A stretch of DNA of 64,000 bases from Candidatus Macondimonas diazotrophica (GTDB lineage Bacteria; Pseudomonadota; Gammaproteobacteria; UBA5335), in the NCBI RefSeq assembly GCF_004684205.1, contig NZ_SRIO01000005.1:62001-126000 (forward strand). The letters are read 5' to 3'. Positions 10,711-23,857 of the stretch are shown in pieces; the first letter of the stretch is position 1, and every line of letters begins with the position of its first letter. The notes beneath the pieces are model-generated. The model had not been told where the DNA came from and made no database searches. It saw only the letters and a list, made by a program, of their open reading frames with translations. The translations under genes were made by a program, and so were the position numbers.

Positions 10711-11354
10711 AACTCGACTTTTCCGATTTGCTCGCCGATCTGCGCGGGGTCGACGCCAACAATCCCGGAAGCTGGCCGGCATCAGTCCGCAATCTGGCAC
10801 TTGTCGTCATCATGGTGCTTCTCGGGGGGCTGGGCTACTGGTTCCAGATCCAACCTCAAATTTCTGCACTCCGCGCGGCCCAGAATCGTGAGCCGGAGCT
10901 ACGCCAGATCTTCGAGACCAAGCAACGCCAAGTCGCCAATCTCGATGCATACCAAGCCCAACTGCGTGAGATCCAAGAACGCTTCGCCGTGATGCTGCGG
11001 CAACTACCGAGCCAAACAGAGATGGCCAACCTTCTTCAGGACATCTCGCAAACCCGGGTCAGCACTGGTCTCGAAGAGCAGGTGTTCAAACCCGAAGCCG
11101 AACGCTCGAAGGAATTCTATGCCGAGGCGCCCATTCGCATCCGGCTCACCGGGACCTACCACCAGATGGGGGAATTCGCCAGTGGGCTCGCGGCGCTCCC
11201 GCGGATCGTCACGCTGAGCAACATCAGCCTGAGCGGCACCAAAGCGGGCGCTGGTGAACTGGTCATGGACGCAGTGGCCATGACCTATCGCTACCTGGAA
11301 GAGCCGATCGCCGTCGGCACGGCCACCAGCGCCAAACCGGGAGCCAAGCCATGA
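10707..11354 (+). CDS. pilO: Type IV pilus assembly protein PilO
   Basis: PilO pairs with PilN in the inner membrane and periplasm and supports the alignment of the machine with the secretin. The 215-residue protein has a short cytoplasmic part, one membrane segment at about residues 30-50 (LALVVIMVLLGGLGYWF), a long coiled coil (about 55-105) and a C-terminal domain starting near the LLQDISQTRVSTGLEEQVFK segment. It overlaps pilN and pilP by ATGA at each end, which supports equimolar production. Confidence 0.95.
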   Translation: MKLDFSDLLADLRGVDANNPGSWPASVRNLALVVIMVLLGGLGYWFQIQPQISALRAAQNREPELRQIFETKQRQVANLDAYQAQLREIQERFAVMLRQLPSQTEMANLLQDISQTRVSTGLEEQVFKPEAERSKEFYAEAPIRIRLTGTYHQMGEFASGLAALPRIVTLSNISLSGTKAGAGELVMDAVAMTYRYLEEPIAVGTATSAKPGAKP

Positions 11355-11914
11355 AGCACCCCGTTCATCGGATCCCGCTTGAGCGCGCTAACCGGCGCCA
11401 CAATCAGCGCCGCGGCTGGCTTGGTTGCGCCCTCCTGATCGTGATGATCGCGGGATGCAGCGCAGACAACTCGGACCTGGACAGCTACTTTGCCGAAGTC
11501 AAAGCCCGCAGATCGACCGACATCGACCTGATCCCGCAGATGCGTCCCTACGAGCGATTCAGCTATTTCGCTGCCGCGCGCCGCAGCCCCTTCGACAACC
11601 CCGAGACCGAGCTCGCCCGCCGACCCGCCGGCAACGGACTGGCACCCGACCTGAAGCGTACCCGCCAACCACTCGAGGAATTCCCGCTGGACGCGTTACG
11701 GATGCTGGGCCTGCTTGGATACGGCGAGAAACGCTGGGCTCTCGTGCGCACCGCAGATGGCGTCATTCATCGAGTCTCGGTCGGCCACTATCTGGGCCGC
11801 AACAGCGGCCGGGTGATTGCGATCTCGGAGCGGGAGATTCGGCTGAAGGAAATCGTTCCGGACGGCATGGGCGGATGGATGCCCCGCGATGCAGTCATTG
11901 CCCTGAGCGAGTAA
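11351..11914 (+). CDS. pilP: Type IV pilus lipoprotein PilP
   Basis: PilP is an inner-membrane lipoprotein that connects PilNO with the N-terminal domains of the secretin PilQ. The signal peptide ends in the lipobox IAGC, giving an acylated Cys at about residue 36. A proline-rich disordered segment carries the FAAARRSPFD motif typical of PilP, and the C-terminal beta domain begins near EFPLDALRMLGLLGYG. The extended N-terminal arm before the hydrophobic core is basic (RRHNQRRG). The gene sits in the usual place in pilMNOPQ. Confidence 0.95.
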   Translation: MKHPVHRIPLERANRRHNQRRGWLGCALLIVMIAGCSADNSDLDSYFAEVKARRSTDIDLIPQMRPYERFSYFAAARRSPFDNPETELARRPAGNGLAPDLKRTRQPLEEFPLDALRMLGLLGYGEKRWALVRTADGVIHRVSVGHYLGRNSGRVIAISEREIRLKEIVPDGMGGWMPRDAVIALSE

Positions 11915-11977
11915 GGATCGAGTTCTGCCTGAGGGCAGTCAACAGGCCCGCCATCAAGGGCCGTGGAGAACAAGACG

Positions 11978-14131
11978 ATGCATGTCCATAAACCATCATT
12001 CCGCTGGCAAAGCCTGCTCTCATTCGGGTTTCTGTGGGCTTTCCTGGTGGCTGCCGCCCATGCCGAGCTGGCGTTGGAACGCGTCGAGACCAGTCGCCGC
12101 GGAGCGACTCAGCTCGACATCAGCTTGATTCTCTCCGGACCCGCCCCGGAACCCCGTGTTTTCACGACCCGGATGCCGAGCCGCATTGCGCTGGATCTCC
12201 CCCAGGTCACCAATCGCGCGCGCCAACGCAGCTTTCCGGTCGGCATCGGCCTGACCCAGGCGGTCCAGGTGGCTGAGGCTCGCGGCCGAACCCGGGTGGT
12301 GATCGAACTCACCGAACTTCCCCAGTACCAGACCCGGATCGACGGCAACCGCATCATCGTGACCCTGGACAACCAGCGGGTCCCGCCGCCTATGCCCACC
12401 CCGGCATATACCCGGCAATCCGAAGCCCGCATGCCGTCGGTGCGATCCGATGGCATCAAGAGCCTGGATTTTCGTCGCGGCGAGCAGGGTGAGGGAGAGA
12501 TCGTGATCACGCTGCCCGATCCCAAGGTCACCATGGACATGACCCAGCGTGGCGAAGACACCTTGGTCACCCTCAACAAAGCCGTGCTTCCCGAGATGCT
12601 CCGTCAGCGGCTGGATGTACGGGATTTTGCAACCCCGGTTTACAGCATCGAGGCACGCCAGAACGGCCCGGATGCCGTGCTCACCATTCGCGCTGCACCC
12701 AATGCGGAAGCCATGGCCTACCAGACCGACGGCACCCTCACCATCGCCTTCCGCACACCGGCCCGTCGCGAAGAGCCGGGCAGCGCAATCGGCCGCTTCG
12801 GCGGCGGCGCGCCGGTCAGCCTCAATTTCCAGAACGTCGAAACCCGCACCCTGCTCCAAATCCTGGCCGACGTTTCGGGGCGCAATATTGTGCTTTCCGA
12901 CAGCATCAGCGGGACCATGGCACTGCGGCTGCAGAACGTGCCCTGGGATCAGGCTCTGGAGATCATCATGCAGAGCCGCGGCCTCGCCCTGCGCGAGGTC
13001 GGCGACACACTGATGATTGCACCGTCCACGGAGATTGCCGCCTTCCGCGACCAGCAGCGCAAGGCCGAACAAGCCGCGCCGATGCGTTCGGAGTTCATCC
13101 AGGTCAACTACGCCAAGGCCAAGGATCTGGCCGCGTTGCTCAAGAGCGAGGGACGCAACCTGCTCTCGGCTCAGGGACAGGTGTCGGTCGATGAACGCAC
13201 GAACACGCTCCTGGTAATGGATACGGCCAATCGGCTGGGTGAAATCCGAGATCTGGTGACCAAGCTGGACATCCCGGTCACCCAGGTGCTGATTGAGGCT
13301 CGCATCGTGGTTGCCAGCGACGACTTCAGCCGTGATCTCGGCGCCCGTTTCGGTTTCACCGGCATCGATTCGTTCGAAAAGCAGCGCGGATTGAACGTCC
13401 TCAGCGGCACGCTCGCCGGCACTGACACCAGCGTTGCCGGATCCCTCGACAGCCGAATCGACAACGGAACGGTCTTTCCGACCGAGATACCCACCGGAGA
13501 GGGCGGGTTTCCACAACGGCTCAACATCAACTTGCCCGCCACGCCGGCAGGGGGCACGCCAGCGTCCATCGCTCTGGCCATCCTCGGTCAGGATTTCCTG
13601 GTCGACCTGGAGCTTTCAGCGCTGCAGGCCGAGGGCAAGGGCGAGATCCTGTCCAATCCACGTGTGCTGACGGCCAACCAAAAAACGGCCTCCATCCGCC
13701 AAGGTGTCGAGATCCCTTATCAACAATCCGCCGGCGGCTCTTCGGGAGGTACCTCCATCGCGTTCAAGGAAGCGGTGCTGTCCCTGGAAGTCACTCCACA
13801 GATCACGCCAGACAATCGGGTCATCATGGATTTGAAGGTGACGCGGGACAACGTGGGGCAGTTGGTCCCGACCGGAACGGGTGGCTTTGTCCCCAGCATC
13901 GACAAGCGCGAACTCAATACCCAGGTGCTAGTCAGCAATGGCGAAACCATCGTGCTCGGCGGCGTCTACGAGCAGGAAACCAACGATACCGTCAACAAGG
14001 TGCCGTTGCTGGGCGACATTCCGCTGCTCGGCGCGCTGTTCCGCCAGACGAGCAAGGCCAATACCAAGCGCGAGCTGCTCATCTTCATCACGCCCAAGAT
14101 CGTGCAGGAAGGCTTGGCCATGGCGCCCTGA
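11978..14131 (+). CDS. pilQ: Type IV pilus secretin PilQ
   Basis: PilQ forms the multimeric outer-membrane channel for the pilus. After a signal peptide (hydrophobic core FGFLWAFLVAAAHA) come two AMIN-type domains that bind peptidoglycan (about residues 30-260), an STN-like/N0 domain (SLNFQNVETRTLLQILADVSG), an N1 domain and the C-terminal secretin domain with VPLLGDIPLLGALF and ELLIFITPKIV. The ATG at 11978 is preferred because GGAG ends 9 bases upstream; a GTG at 11963 would add five residues. At 717 residues it is of usual size. aroK follows after 61 bases. Confidence 0.95.
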   Translation: MHVHKPSFRWQSLLSFGFLWAFLVAAAHAELALERVETSRRGATQLDISLILSGPAPEPRVFTTRMPSRIALDLPQVTNRARQRSFPVGIGLTQAVQVAEARGRTRVVIELTELPQYQTRIDGNRIIVTLDNQRVPPPMPTPAYTRQSEARMPSVRSDGIKSLDFRRGEQGEGEIVITLPDPKVTMDMTQRGEDTLVTLNKAVLPEMLRQRLDVRDFATPVYSIEARQNGPDAVLTIRAAPNAEAMAYQTDGTLTIAFRTPARREEPGSAIGRFGGGAPVSLNFQNVETRTLLQILADVSGRNIVLSDSISGTMALRLQNVPWDQALEIIMQSRGLALREVGDTLMIAPSTEIAAFRDQQRKAEQAAPMRSEFIQVNYAKAKDLAALLKSEGRNLLSAQGQVSVDERTNTLLVMDTANRLGEIRDLVTKLDIPVTQVLIEARIVVASDDFSRDLGARFGFTGIDSFEKQRGLNVLSGTLAGTDTSVAGSLDSRIDNGTVFPTEIPTGEGGFPQRLNINLPATPAGGTPASIALAILGQDFLVDLELSALQAEGKGEILSNPRVLTANQKTASIRQGVEIPYQQSAGGSSGGTSIAFKEAVLSLEVTPQITPDNRVIMDLKVTRDNVGQLVPTGTGGFVPSIDKRELNTQVLVSNGETIVLGGVYEQETNDTVNKVPLLGDIPLLGALFRQTSKANTKRELLIFITPKIVQEGLAMAP

Positions 14132-14192
14132 CCCCACCGGTCTCGCAGACGGGCCGATGCTGCGCCCGTCTCTCCCCGGTATACTGGCCCGC

Positions 14193-14747
14193 ATGGACAA
14201 TTTGCCTGAGCGCATCTTTATCATCGGGCCCATGGGAGCGGGCAAGACCACCGTGGGCCAGCGCCTGGCAAACTTGTTGAGCTACCGTTTCATCGATGCC
14301 GATCATGAAATCGAAACCCGCACCGGTGTCGATATCCCCTATATCTTCGAACGCGAAGGCGAGGTGGGCTTCCGGCGTCGGGAAGCGGCCATCATCGCGG
14401 AACTCTCCCAGGCACATCACATCGTGCTGGCCACGGGCGGAGGCGCCATATTGAACAAGGACACTCGCCAAGCACTCCAGGCGCGCGGCTTGGTCATCTA
14501 CCTCGCGGCGTCAGTGCCCGAGCAGCTGCATCGCACGCGTCACAGCACCCATCGTCCTTTGCTGAGAACACCCGACCGGCAAGCGCGCCTGGAAGCGTTG
14601 CTGGCGACGCGCGAACCGCTGTATCGGGAAATCGCCGATTGGGTGATAGACACCGATGGGGAACAGCCGCGTCATGTGGCGAGGCGCTTGGCCGAGCGAC
14701 TTCAGCCGCAGAACGTCACACGCACCCCGCCCCACGCATCCTCTTGA
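14193..14747 (+). CDS. aroK: Shikimate kinase
   Basis: Phosphorylates shikimate with ATP in chorismate synthesis. The 184-residue protein starts [20 protein letters not shown], which contains the P-loop; the shikimate-binding [14 protein letters not shown] segment, FRRREAAI and the ATGGGAILN glycine motif are all visible. Two longer frames upstream overlap pilQ and have no similarity, so the ATG at 14193 is used. pilMNOPQ-aroK-aroB is a well-known gammaproteobacterial arrangement. A TATACT sequence 9 bases before the start is too close to be a normal promoter for this gene. Confidence 0.96.
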   Translation: MDNLPERIFIIGPMGAGKTTVGQRLANLLSYRFIDADHEIETRTGVDIPYIFEREGEVGFRRREAAIIAELSQAHHIVLATGGGAILNKDTRQALQARGLVIYLAASVPEQLHRTRHSTHRPLLRTPDRQARLEALLATREPLYREIADWVIDTDGEQPRHVARRLAERLQPQNVTRTPPHASS

Positions 14748-14766
14748 AACGAAGCATCCGACCGCC

Positions 14767-15852
14767 ATGAAAACCGTCACTGTCGATCTCGGCGCACGCA
14801 GCTACCCCATCCACATCGGTTCAGGATTGCTTGGTGCATCGGTTCTGTACGACCCCTGCCTCGGCTCCGGCCAGGTGATGATCGTCACCAATACCGTACT
14901 CGCCCAGCACCACCTACCCGTGCTGCAGGGCGCACTGGCCAGCCGCAGCCCCCAAACGCTGATCCTGCCTGATGGAGAAGCCACCAAGACACTCGCCACC
15001 ACCGAACGGATTTGGGACGCTCTGCTCGCGGCCCGCTTCGGTCGGGACGCGACCCTCATTGCGCTGGGCGGTGGTGTGATCGGCGATCTCACCGGTTTTG
15101 CAGCCGCCTGCTATCAGCGGGGCATCGATTTCATCCAAATCCCGACCACCCTGCTGGCTCAGGTGGACTCGTCCGTGGGCGGCAAGACCGGCGTCAACCA
15201 TGCACGTGGTAAGAACATGATTGGCGCCTTCCACCAGCCGCGCTGCGTCATCGCCGACCTGGACACCCTGCATACGCTGCCGGATCGGGAGCTGCGCGCG
15301 GGTATCGCGGAAGTGATCAAGTACGGCCTCATTGCCGACGCGGCATTCTTCGATTGGCTGGAGGAGCATCTCGACGCACTGCTCGATCGGGATGCGGACA
15401 CATTGACCCACGCCATCGCTGTCTCCTGCCGGACCAAGGCCGCCATCGTCGAGGCTGACGAGCGTGAAGGGGGCGTGCGCGCCCTGCTGAACCTGGGCCA
15501 CACCTTCGGCCATGCCATCGAAACCGGCGTGGGCTATGGCGCCTGGCTGCACGGTGAGGCGGTGGCGGCCGGCATGGTCATGGCGGCCGAGCTCTCGGCC
15601 CGACTGGGACAATTGCCTGCCGCCGCCGTCGAACGCACCCGCAGCCTGATCCAGCGCGCGGGTCTGCCGGTCCATGCGCCGTCCAGCCTGGACGCCGATC
15701 AGTTTCTTGCGCTGATGGCCGTGGACAAGAAGGTTCAGGCGGGTCGCCTGCGTCTCGTGCTGTTGCGCGCGATCGGGCAGGCCGAGCTGCGTGGCGACAC
15801 CGACCCGGGCGCGCTGCGCGCGCTCTTGGAACACTTTCCACGTGGCCCCTGA
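14767..15852 (+). CDS. aroB: 3-dehydroquinate synthase
   Basis: Converts DAHP to 3-dehydroquinate in the shikimate pathway, using NAD and a divalent metal. The 361-residue protein shows [10 protein letters not shown], the [19 protein letters not shown] nucleotide-binding region, [19 protein letters not shown] and [12 protein letters not shown], which supply the metal and substrate ligands. It starts 19 bases after aroK ends. Its last codons overlap the GTG start of the downstream dGTPase-like gene by 11 bases. Confidence 0.97.
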   Translation: MKTVTVDLGARSYPIHIGSGLLGASVLYDPCLGSGQVMIVTNTVLAQHHLPVLQGALASRSPQTLILPDGEATKTLATTERIWDALLAARFGRDATLIALGGGVIGDLTGFAAACYQRGIDFIQIPTTLLAQVDSSVGGKTGVNHARGKNMIGAFHQPRCVIADLDTLHTLPDRELRAGIAEVIKYGLIADAAFFDWLEEHLDALLDRDADTLTHAIAVSCRTKAAIVEADEREGGVRALLNLGHTFGHAIETGVGYGAWLHGEAVAAGMVMAAELSARLGQLPAAAVERTRSLIQRAGLPVHAPSSLDADQFLALMAVDKKVQAGRLRLVLLRAIGQAELRGDTDPGALRALLEHFPRGP

Positions 15853-17059
15853 ATCGTTTCCGTTCGACCCTGAAGCCGCCTTGGCGCGCTATGCATCACG
15901 CAGTCGCGACAGCCGTGGACGCCTCCATGGAGAACCCCCGCCGGCCTATCGCACCGAATTTCAGCGCGATCGCGACCGAATCGTCCATTGTGGTGCATTC
16001 CGGCGACTGGAATACAAGACGCAGGTCTTCGTCAACCACGTTGGCGACATGTACCGAACCCGGCTGACCCATACCATTGAAGTCGCGCAGATCGCGCGCA
16101 GCATCGCCCGCGCGCTGCGTCTGAATGAAGACCTCGCCGAAGCCATCGCATTGGCCCACGATCTCGGCCACACGCCCTTCGGTCACGCCGGCCAGGAAGC
16201 CCTCAACGACTGCATGCGCCCTTACGGCGGCTTCGAACACAACCGTCAATCGCTGCGCGTCGTCGACCTGCTGGAAACCCGCTACGCCGACTTCGACGGG
16301 CTCAACCTCTGCTTCGAAACGCGCGAAGGGATTCTGAAGCACTGTGCCCGCAAGAACGCTGCCGAACTGGGGGCGGTTGCCGCGCGGTTTCTGCAGGGCG
16401 GACAGCCCAGCCTGGAAGCACAGCTCACCAATCTGGCCGATGAGATCGCTTACAACAACCACGATGTGGATGATGGACTGCGATCCGGCCTGATCTGCAT
16501 TGATCAACTGCGGCAAATCGACCTGTTCGCCGCGCCCTATGAGGCTGTCGCTCGGCGCTATGGCAGCCTGCCACCCCGGCGCCATATTGCGGAAACGGTT
16601 CGCCGCATGATCAACAGCGAGGTCAGCGATCTGATCGCCACCAGCGCGGAACGACTCGCGCAGGCCGCTCCCCAGGATCCGGAAGAAGTCCGGATCCAAC
16701 CGGCTCCGCTGATCGCCTACAGCGAAGCCATGGCAGCCCATCAACGCCAACTCAAGCGCTTCCTTTACCGCGCGCTGTATCGCCATCCCCAGGTTACTGC
16801 CATGAATCAGGACGCCGACGCACTGATTCGCGCATTGTTCGATCACTTCATGAGCCACCCGGACGATCTGCCTGCCGATACCGCCCTGAAGGCTCAAAAC
16901 TTGCTTTCCACCAACGGGACGGCAGGTCAGGCACGGACGGTCGCCGATCATATTGCCGGGATGACCGATCGCTTTGCCCTTGAGCAGGCGCGCCGTTTGG
17001 GGCTGGCGGGCGGCTTGAATGCCGCCGCTCCGGCAGAACCGTCATTCCCTGCACATTGA
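15842..17059 (+). CDS. Deoxyguanosinetriphosphate triphosphohydrolase-like protein
   Basis: An HD-domain phosphohydrolase of the dGTPase family that removes triphosphate from dNTPs. The metal ligands are visible as the [16 protein letters not shown] helix, the HD pair in [15 protein letters not shown] and a later Asp in [17 protein letters not shown]. Length is 405 residues, close to the shorter dGTPase-like class rather than to E. coli Dgt. The start is a GTG at 15842 inside the aroB end; family similarity begins at [20 protein letters not shown]. It belongs to the aroKB transcript. Whether dGTP is the true substrate cannot be told from sequence. Confidence 0.92.
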   Translation: MAPESFPFDPEAALARYASRSRDSRGRLHGEPPPAYRTEFQRDRDRIVHCGAFRRLEYKTQVFVNHVGDMYRTRLTHTIEVAQIARSIARALRLNEDLAEAIALAHDLGHTPFGHAGQEALNDCMRPYGGFEHNRQSLRVVDLLETRYADFDGLNLCFETREGILKHCARKNAAELGAVAARFLQGGQPSLEAQLTNLADEIAYNNHDVDDGLRSGLICIDQLRQIDLFAAPYEAVARRYGSLPPRRHIAETVRRMINSEVSDLIATSAERLAQAAPQDPEEVRIQPAPLIAYSEAMAAHQRQLKRFLYRALYRHPQVTAMNQDADALIRALFDHFMSHPDDLPADTALKAQNLLSTNGTAGQARTVADHIAGMTDRFALEQARRLGLAGGLNAAAPAEPSFPAH

Positions 17060-17085
17060 ACCGATTGAAAGTTGCGGGATATACT
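17056..17085 (+). promoter_or_regulatory. Candidate sigma-70 promoter for gltB
   Basis: TTGAAC (17056-17061) and TATACT (17080-17085) have an 18-base spacer and precede gltB by about 130 bases. The -35 overlaps the end of the dGTPase-like gene. The resulting leader contains a small stem-loop of CGTCCG and CGGACG at 17124-17139. Confidence 0.5.
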
Positions 17086-17218
17086 GGCAGGCCGCCCCAC
17101 GGCCCCCGGCGCATACCCCCTCACGTCCGGGTTCGGACGCCGGGAGGGGAGGCATTCCCGAGTTGACCGCACCTGTCATTGCGAAGCCGATGCTTCGCTT
17201 CAGCCAGCAGAGCACGCC

Positions 17219-20200
17219 ATGCACGAGACATACGACGGCCTGTATCGCCCGGAATTTGAAAAAGGAAGCTGCGGCTTCGGCCTGATCGCCCATATGGATG
17301 ACCAGCCCAGCCATTGGTTGGTGCGCACCGCGATCACCGCTCTGGAACGACTGACTCACCGGGGCGCCGTCGCGGCCGATGGAAAAACCGGGGATGGCTG
17401 CGGATTACTGCTCAAGAAGCCGGATGCGTTTCTACGCGCCATTGCGCGCGAATCGGAACTAGTTCTCGCCGACGATTACGCCAGCGGTCTGGTCTTCTTC
17501 GCACCGGAATCCGCGCAGCGCGAGCATGCGCGCGGGATCGTGGCTGACGCCCTTGCGAATCAAGGCATCGATCTGGCGGGTTGGCGCCTGGTCCCCACCG
17601 ACCCATCCGCTTGCGGTGATGAGGCGCTCAAGACTCTGCCGCATATCGAACAGATATTCGTCAACGCGCCGGCCGGCATGGAACGCAGCGAGTTTCAGCG
17701 CCGCCTGTTCCTGGCGCGACGGCAAGCCGAAAAGGCCCTGCAGTCCCAGGACGACCATTTCTACATTCCCAGCCTGGCCGTGGATGTCATCGCCTACAAG
17801 GGTCTGATCATGCCGGCCAACCTGCCGGTGTTCTTCCGTGACCTGGACGACGAACGCATGGAGTCATCCCTGGCAGTGTTCCATCAGCGTTTCTCCACGA
17901 ATACCTGGCCGCAATGGCGACTGGCTCAGCCGTTCCGGTATCTCGCCCACAATGGTGAGATCAACACCGTTCAAGGCAACCGCAACTGGGCACTGGCGAG
18001 AGCCAAGCTGTTCCGTACGCCGTTGCTGCCGGACATCGAAGCCTTGCAGCCCATCGTCTCGCTAAAGGGGTCAGACTCCGAAAGCCTGGACAACATGCTG
18101 GAAATCCTGCTGGCCGGCGGCATGGACCTGTTCCGTGCGATGCGCCTGCTCATCCCACCGGCTTGGCAGAACCTGGACACGCTGGATCCGGATCTGCGGG
18201 CATTCTATGAATTCAACTCCATGCACATGGAACCTTGGGATGGGCCGGCCGGCATCGTCTTGACCGACGGCCGCTATGCCGCCTGTGCGCTGGACCGGAA
18301 TGGTCTGCGTCCGGCACGTTATGTCATCACCCGTGACCGGCACATTACGCTGGCCTCCGAAGTGGGTGTCTACGACTATGCGGCCGAGGACGTCCTCATC
18401 AAGGGCCGGCTGAAGCCCGGCCAGATGATCGCCGCCGACACCGCGACCGGACAGATCCTCTACCCCTCCGACATCGACAACATGCTCAAGTCACGCCACC
18501 CCTACAAGCAGTGGCTGAAGGAACATGTCCGACATATCGAATCCAAGTTGCACTATCGACGGCTGACCTCTTCACCGATGAACGACGGTGAACTGTCGGT
18601 CTTCCAGAAGCTGTTCGGCATGTCTTTCGAGGAACGAGATCAGATCCTGCGGGTACTGGGAGAAGCCGGCCAGGAAGCTGTCGGTTCCATGGGCGACGAT
18701 ACGCCCTTTGCCGTGCTCTCCGGACGCAGCCGCTCGCTCTACGACTACTTCCGCCAGCAGTTTGCCCAGGTGACCAATCCGCCCATCGATCCCTTGCGGG
18801 AGCAGGTCGTGATGTCGCTCAAGACCTGTCTCGGCCCCGAGCGCAACGTCTTCGAGGAAACCCCCGACCACGCCCATCGGCTCATGCTCGATTCGCCGGT
18901 CCTGACCGAGGGCAAGTACCAGAACCTGCTGGAACCGGAACGCGCCGGCTTTGAGACCGAGCAGCTCGACCTGAACTATCCGATCGAAACACCGCTGCAG
19001 GATGCGCTAGACGACCTGTGCAGGCGCGCTGCCGCGGCGGTCGAGTCGGGCAAGGTTTTCCTGGTTCTGGATGACCGGCAGGTCGTGCGCGACCGCTATC
19101 CCGTGCATGCCCTGTTGGCAACAGGCGCGGTGCATCATCACCTGACCCGATGCGGCCTGCGCTGTAGCGCGAATCTGATCGTCGCGACCGCGACTGCGCG
19201 CGATCCCCACCATTTCGCCGTGCTGCTGGGTTACGGAGCAACCGCAATCTACCCCTATCTGGCCTATGAAGTTCTCCATCAGATGGCACAAAGCGGGGAG
19301 ATCCCGCCAGCGATCCAGCCCGATCTGGTGCAGAACTATCGCAAAGGGATCAACAAGGGTCTCTACAAGATCATTTCCAAGATGGGGATCTCCACCATCG
19401 CCAGTTATCGAGGCGCACAACTCTTCGAGATCGTGGGGCTGCACGACGAGGTAGTCAGCCGCTGCTTCACCGGCACCGTGTCCCGCATCCAGGGAACGCG
19501 TTTCGCCCATCTCGAAGCGGCCATCCGGCAACTGGCCTGGCGAGCCTGGAATCCGCGCAAGCTGATGGACCATGGCGGTCTGCTCAAATACGTCCATGGG
19601 GGCGAGTATCACGCCTTCAATCCCGATGTGATCCGTGCCCTGCAGCAAGCCGTCAATACGGGCGACTACGCCCAATACAAGGCTTACGCCGCATTGGTCG
19701 ACGAGCGCCCTACGACCGCCTTGCGTGATCTCCTAGCACCCCGCGAGGATCTCAAACCGATTCAAATCGAACAGGTGGAACCCGTCGACGCCATCCTGCC
19801 GCGATTCGATTCCGCAGGCATGTCACTCGGCGCCCTCTCGCCTGAAGCGCACGAAGGACTGGCAATCGCCATGAATCGCCTCGGCGGGCGGTCCAACTCC
19901 GGCGAAGGGGGGGAAGATCCCGCGCGATACGGCACCGAAAAGATGTCCAAGATCAAGCAGGTGGCTTCCGGACGCTTCGGCGTGACGCCCCACTACCTGG
20001 TCAATGCGGAAGTCTTGCAGATCAAGGTCGCCCAAGGCGCAAAACCCGGAGAGGGCGGGCAACTGCCCGGGGACAAGGTCAACCCGATGATCGCCCGGCT
20101 GCGCTATTCCAAGCCGGGCGTGGCGCTGATCTCGCCCCCCCCGCATCATGATATTTACTCGATCGAGGATCTGGCCCAGCTGATTTTCGACCTGAAACAG

Positions 20201-21679
20201 GTCAATCCGCGTGCCCTTGTCTCGGTCAAACTCGTTGCCGAGCCCGGTGTCGGAACGATTGCCGCCGGTGTCGCCAAAGCCTATGCCGACCTCATCACCA
20301 TCTCCGGCTACGATGGCGGCACGGGTGCCAGCCCACTGACCTCGGTGAAATACGCCGGGTCGCCATGGGAGCTGGGACTGTCCGAAACTCATCAGACCCT
20401 GCGCGCCAACAACCTGCGGGATAAGGTGCGGCTGCAAACCGACGGTGGCCTCAAGACCGGTCTCGACGTCGTCAAGGCGGCGATCCTGGGCGCCGAAAGT
20501 TTCGGCTTCGGAACCGCACCCATGGTTGCACTGGGCTGCATCTATCTGCGCGTCTGCCACCTGAACAACTGCGCCACGGGTGTGGCGACCCAGAATAATG
20601 TCCTGCGCCACAAGCACTTCCATGGCACGCCGGAAAAAGTGATGAACTTCTTCCGTTTCATTGCGCAGGACACCCGGGAATGGATGGCGCGTCTGGGCGT
20701 GAGCTCTCTGACGGAACTGATCGGACGCACTGATCTGTTACAGATTCTGCCGGGCTCGACCGAAGCGACAGCGAGCCTGGATCTGACGCCCTTGTTGTCC
20801 GATTTCGGTCTGCGCTCGGACAAACCGCAATACTGCCTGGAACCGCACAATGAGCCCTTCGACAAGGGCGAACTCGCGGAAACCATGGTGGCCGACATGC
20901 TGCCGGCCATCGAGGCCGGTGGTGGGGGCGACTTCCACTACCAGACCCGCAACAATCACCGCTCCATCGGTGCCCGAATCTCCGGGGAGATCGCGCGCCG
21001 ATACGGCAACCCGGGGGTCGAGGATAACCCGATCCGCGTCCATCTGAAGGGCACGGTGGGTCAGAGCTTCGGCGTCTGGAACGCGGGCGGCCTGCATCTG
21101 TTCCTGGAAGGCGATGCCAATGACTACGTCGGCAAGGGCATGGCCGGCGGGAAGCTGGTGTTGCGCCCGCCCGCGCAAAGCGCCTACGTCGGCCGTGAGG
21201 CAGTGATCATGGGCAATACCTGCCTGTACGGCGCCACGGGCGGCAAGCTGTTTGCGGCTGGCCAGGCCGGTGAGCGATTTGCGGTCCGCAATTCGGGCGC
21301 CGTCGCGGTTGTGGAAGGTGTCGGTGACCATGGGTGTGAATACATGACCGGCGGTGTGGTGGCGGTACTGGGGCCGACCGGCATCAACTTCGGTGCCGGC
21401 ATGACGGGCGGATTCGCCTACGTGCTCGACCTCGAACGTAACTTCGTCGATCGCCACAACCATGAGCTGATCGACATCCACCGCGTCAGTCCTGAACACA
21501 TGGAAGCCCAGCGCACCTACCTGAAGGACCTCATCCGTGAACATGCCCTGGAAACCGGCAGCCCATGGGCGCAGGAAATCCTGGACAACTTCGCGGACTA
21601 CGTGGGTCATTTCTGGTTAGTCAAGCCCAAGGCCATGGACCTTGCGGATTTGATCGGTTCGTTGCGCACGGCCGCCTGA
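17219..21679 (+). CDS. gltB: Glutamate synthase (NADPH), large subunit
   Basis: Transfers the amide of glutamine to 2-oxoglutarate, giving two glutamates, and so completes ammonium assimilation after GlnA. The 1486-residue protein starts with a propeptide ending at Gly-Ser before Cys18 ([10 protein letters not shown]), the expected nucleophile of the glutaminase domain after processing. A central domain precedes the FMN barrel ([34 protein letters not shown]), and the 3Fe-4S cysteines lie near residues 1107-1118 ([12 protein letters not shown]). The C-terminal right-handed helix carries the GXXGXXXG repeats. The ATG at 17219 is chosen because the upstream 49 residues have no family match. gltD follows after 30 bases. 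Confidence 0.97.
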   Translation: MHETYDGLYRPEFEKGSCGFGLIAHMDDQPSHWLVRTAITALERLTHRGAVAADGKTGDGCGLLLKKPDAFLRAIARESELVLADDYASGLVFFAPESAQREHARGIVADALANQGIDLAGWRLVPTDPSACGDEALKTLPHIEQIFVNAPAGMERSEFQRRLFLARRQAEKALQSQDDHFYIPSLAVDVIAYKGLIMPANLPVFFRDLDDERMESSLAVFHQRFSTNTWPQWRLAQPFRYLAHNGEINTVQGNRNWALARAKLFRTPLLPDIEALQPIVSLKGSDSESLDNMLEILLAGGMDLFRAMRLLIPPAWQNLDTLDPDLRAFYEFNSMHMEPWDGPAGIVLTDGRYAACALDRNGLRPARYVITRDRHITLASEVGVYDYAAEDVLIKGRLKPGQMIAADTATGQILYPSDIDNMLKSRHPYKQWLKEHVRHIESKLHYRRLTSSPMNDGELSVFQKLFGMSFEERDQILRVLGEAGQEAVGSMGDDTPFAVLSGRSRSLYDYFRQQFAQVTNPPIDPLREQVVMSLKTCLGPERNVFEETPDHAHRLMLDSPVLTEGKYQNLLEPERAGFETEQLDLNYPIETPLQDALDDLCRRAAAAVESGKVFLVLDDRQVVRDRYPVHALLATGAVHHHLTRCGLRCSANLIVATATARDPHHFAVLLGYGATAIYPYLAYEVLHQMAQSGEIPPAIQPDLVQNYRKGINKGLYKIISKMGISTIASYRGAQLFEIVGLHDEVVSRCFTGTVSRIQGTRFAHLEAAIRQLAWRAWNPRKLMDHGGLLKYVHGGEYHAFNPDVIRALQQAVNTGDYAQYKAYAALVDERPTTALRDLLAPREDLKPIQIEQVEPVDAILPRFDSAGMSLGALSPEAHEGLAIAMNRLGGRSNSGEGGEDPARYGTEKMSKIKQVASGRFGVTPHYLVNAEVLQIKVAQGAKPGEGGQLPGDKVNPMIARLRYSKPGVALISPPPHHDIYSIEDLAQLIFDLKQVNPRALVSVKLVAEPGVGTIAAGVAKAYADLITISGYDGGTGASPLTSVKYAGSPWELGLSETHQTLRANNLRDKVRLQTDGGLKTGLDVVKAAILGAESFGFGTAPMVALGCIYLRVCHLNNCATGVATQNNVLRHKHFHGTPEKVMNFFRFIAQDTREWMARLGVSSLTELIGRTDLLQILPGSTEATASLDLTPLLSDFGLRSDKPQYCLEPHNEPFDKGELAETMVADMLPAIEAGGGGDFHYQTRNNHRSIGARISGEIARRYGNPGVEDNPIRVHLKGTVGQSFGVWNAGGLHLFLEGDANDYVGKGMAGGKLVLRPPAQSAYVGREAVIMGNTCLYGATGGKLFAAGQAGERFAVRNSGAVAVVEGVGDHGCEYMTGGVVAVLGPTGINFGAGMTGGFAYVLDLERNFVDRHNHELIDIHRVSPEHMEAQRTYLKDLIREHALETGSPWAQEILDNFADYVGHFWLVKPKAMDLADLIGSLRTAA

Positions 21680-23110
<1,431 letters not shown>

Positions 23111-23113
23111 CGA

Positions 23114-23857
23114 GTGTCGGCGACGCAACCGATTCATCAGGAGATCCCGGTTGATGAGCGATTGATCTTCGCCGTCGATCTACCCACCGTCACCGAGGCC
23201 CGGCACTTCATTGACCGACTGGAGGGACAGGTACGGTTCTTCAAGCTCGGGCTTGAGCTGTTCATGGCCGGGGGAATCTTTGAACTGGTGGATGAACTCC
23301 GTCACCGCGATGCCCGCGTGTTCGTGGATCTCAAGTTCTTCGATGTGCCGGCGACCGTGGCGCGAGCTGTGGCCCGTCTGGCCGAGCGGGGCGCTACCTT
23401 CGCCACGGTCCACGGAAACCAGTCCATGATGGAGGCTGCAGCAGCGGCCAAGGGTGAGCAGCTCAAGATCCTGGCTGTTACCGCGCTGACCAGTCTGGAT
23501 CGGGGCGATCTCGACGACTTGGGGTTTGCCTGCGACCTGGATGCACTCGTACTGTCTCGTGCACGCCGCGCACTCGAAGCGGGATGCGACGGCGTCGTTT
23601 CCTCCGGACTGGAAGTGAAACGGCTGCGCCAGGAAGTGGATGGTCGCCTGGTGGTGGTCACACCGGGCATCCGACCACTCGACAATCGGGAAACGGACGA
23701 TCAGAAGCGCATCGTCACGCCCACCGAGGCGCTTCAGGAAGGCGCGGATTACCTGGTCGTCGGCAGACCCATCCGGGATGCGGCGGATCCGGCAAAGGCT
23801 GCCGCTGCCATTCAGACCGAGATTCGACAAGCCCTGCTGCGCGACGCAGCATCATGA
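23114..23857 (+). CDS. pyrF: Orotidine 5'-phosphate decarboxylase
   Basis: Makes UMP from OMP in the last step of pyrimidine synthesis. The 247-residue protein has the catalytic cluster in [18 protein letters not shown] (Lys-Asp pair), an N-terminal IFAVDLPT strand and the phosphate-binding region [19 protein letters not shown] followed by [12 protein letters not shown]. The start is GTG at 23114, 3 bases after gltD. The stop overlaps hemE by ATGA. Presence of pyrF between gltD and hemE differs from the Pseudomonas order, in which hemE follows gltD directly. Confidence 0.95.
   Translation: MSATQPIHQEIPVDERLIFAVDLPTVTEARHFIDRLEGQVRFFKLGLELFMAGGIFELVDELRHRDARVFVDLKFFDVPATVARAVARLAERGATFATVHGNQSMMEAAAAAKGEQLKILAVTALTSLDRGDLDDLGFACDLDALVLSRARRALEAGCDGVVSSGLEVKRLRQEVDGRLVVVTPGIRPLDNRETDDQKRIVTPTEALQEGADYLVVGRPIRDAADPAKAAAAIQTEIRQALLRDAAS

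Noticed and set aside
12020-13516. 498-codon open frame on the minus strand
   Set aside because: It is antisense to pilQ, with skewed composition and no recognisable domain.
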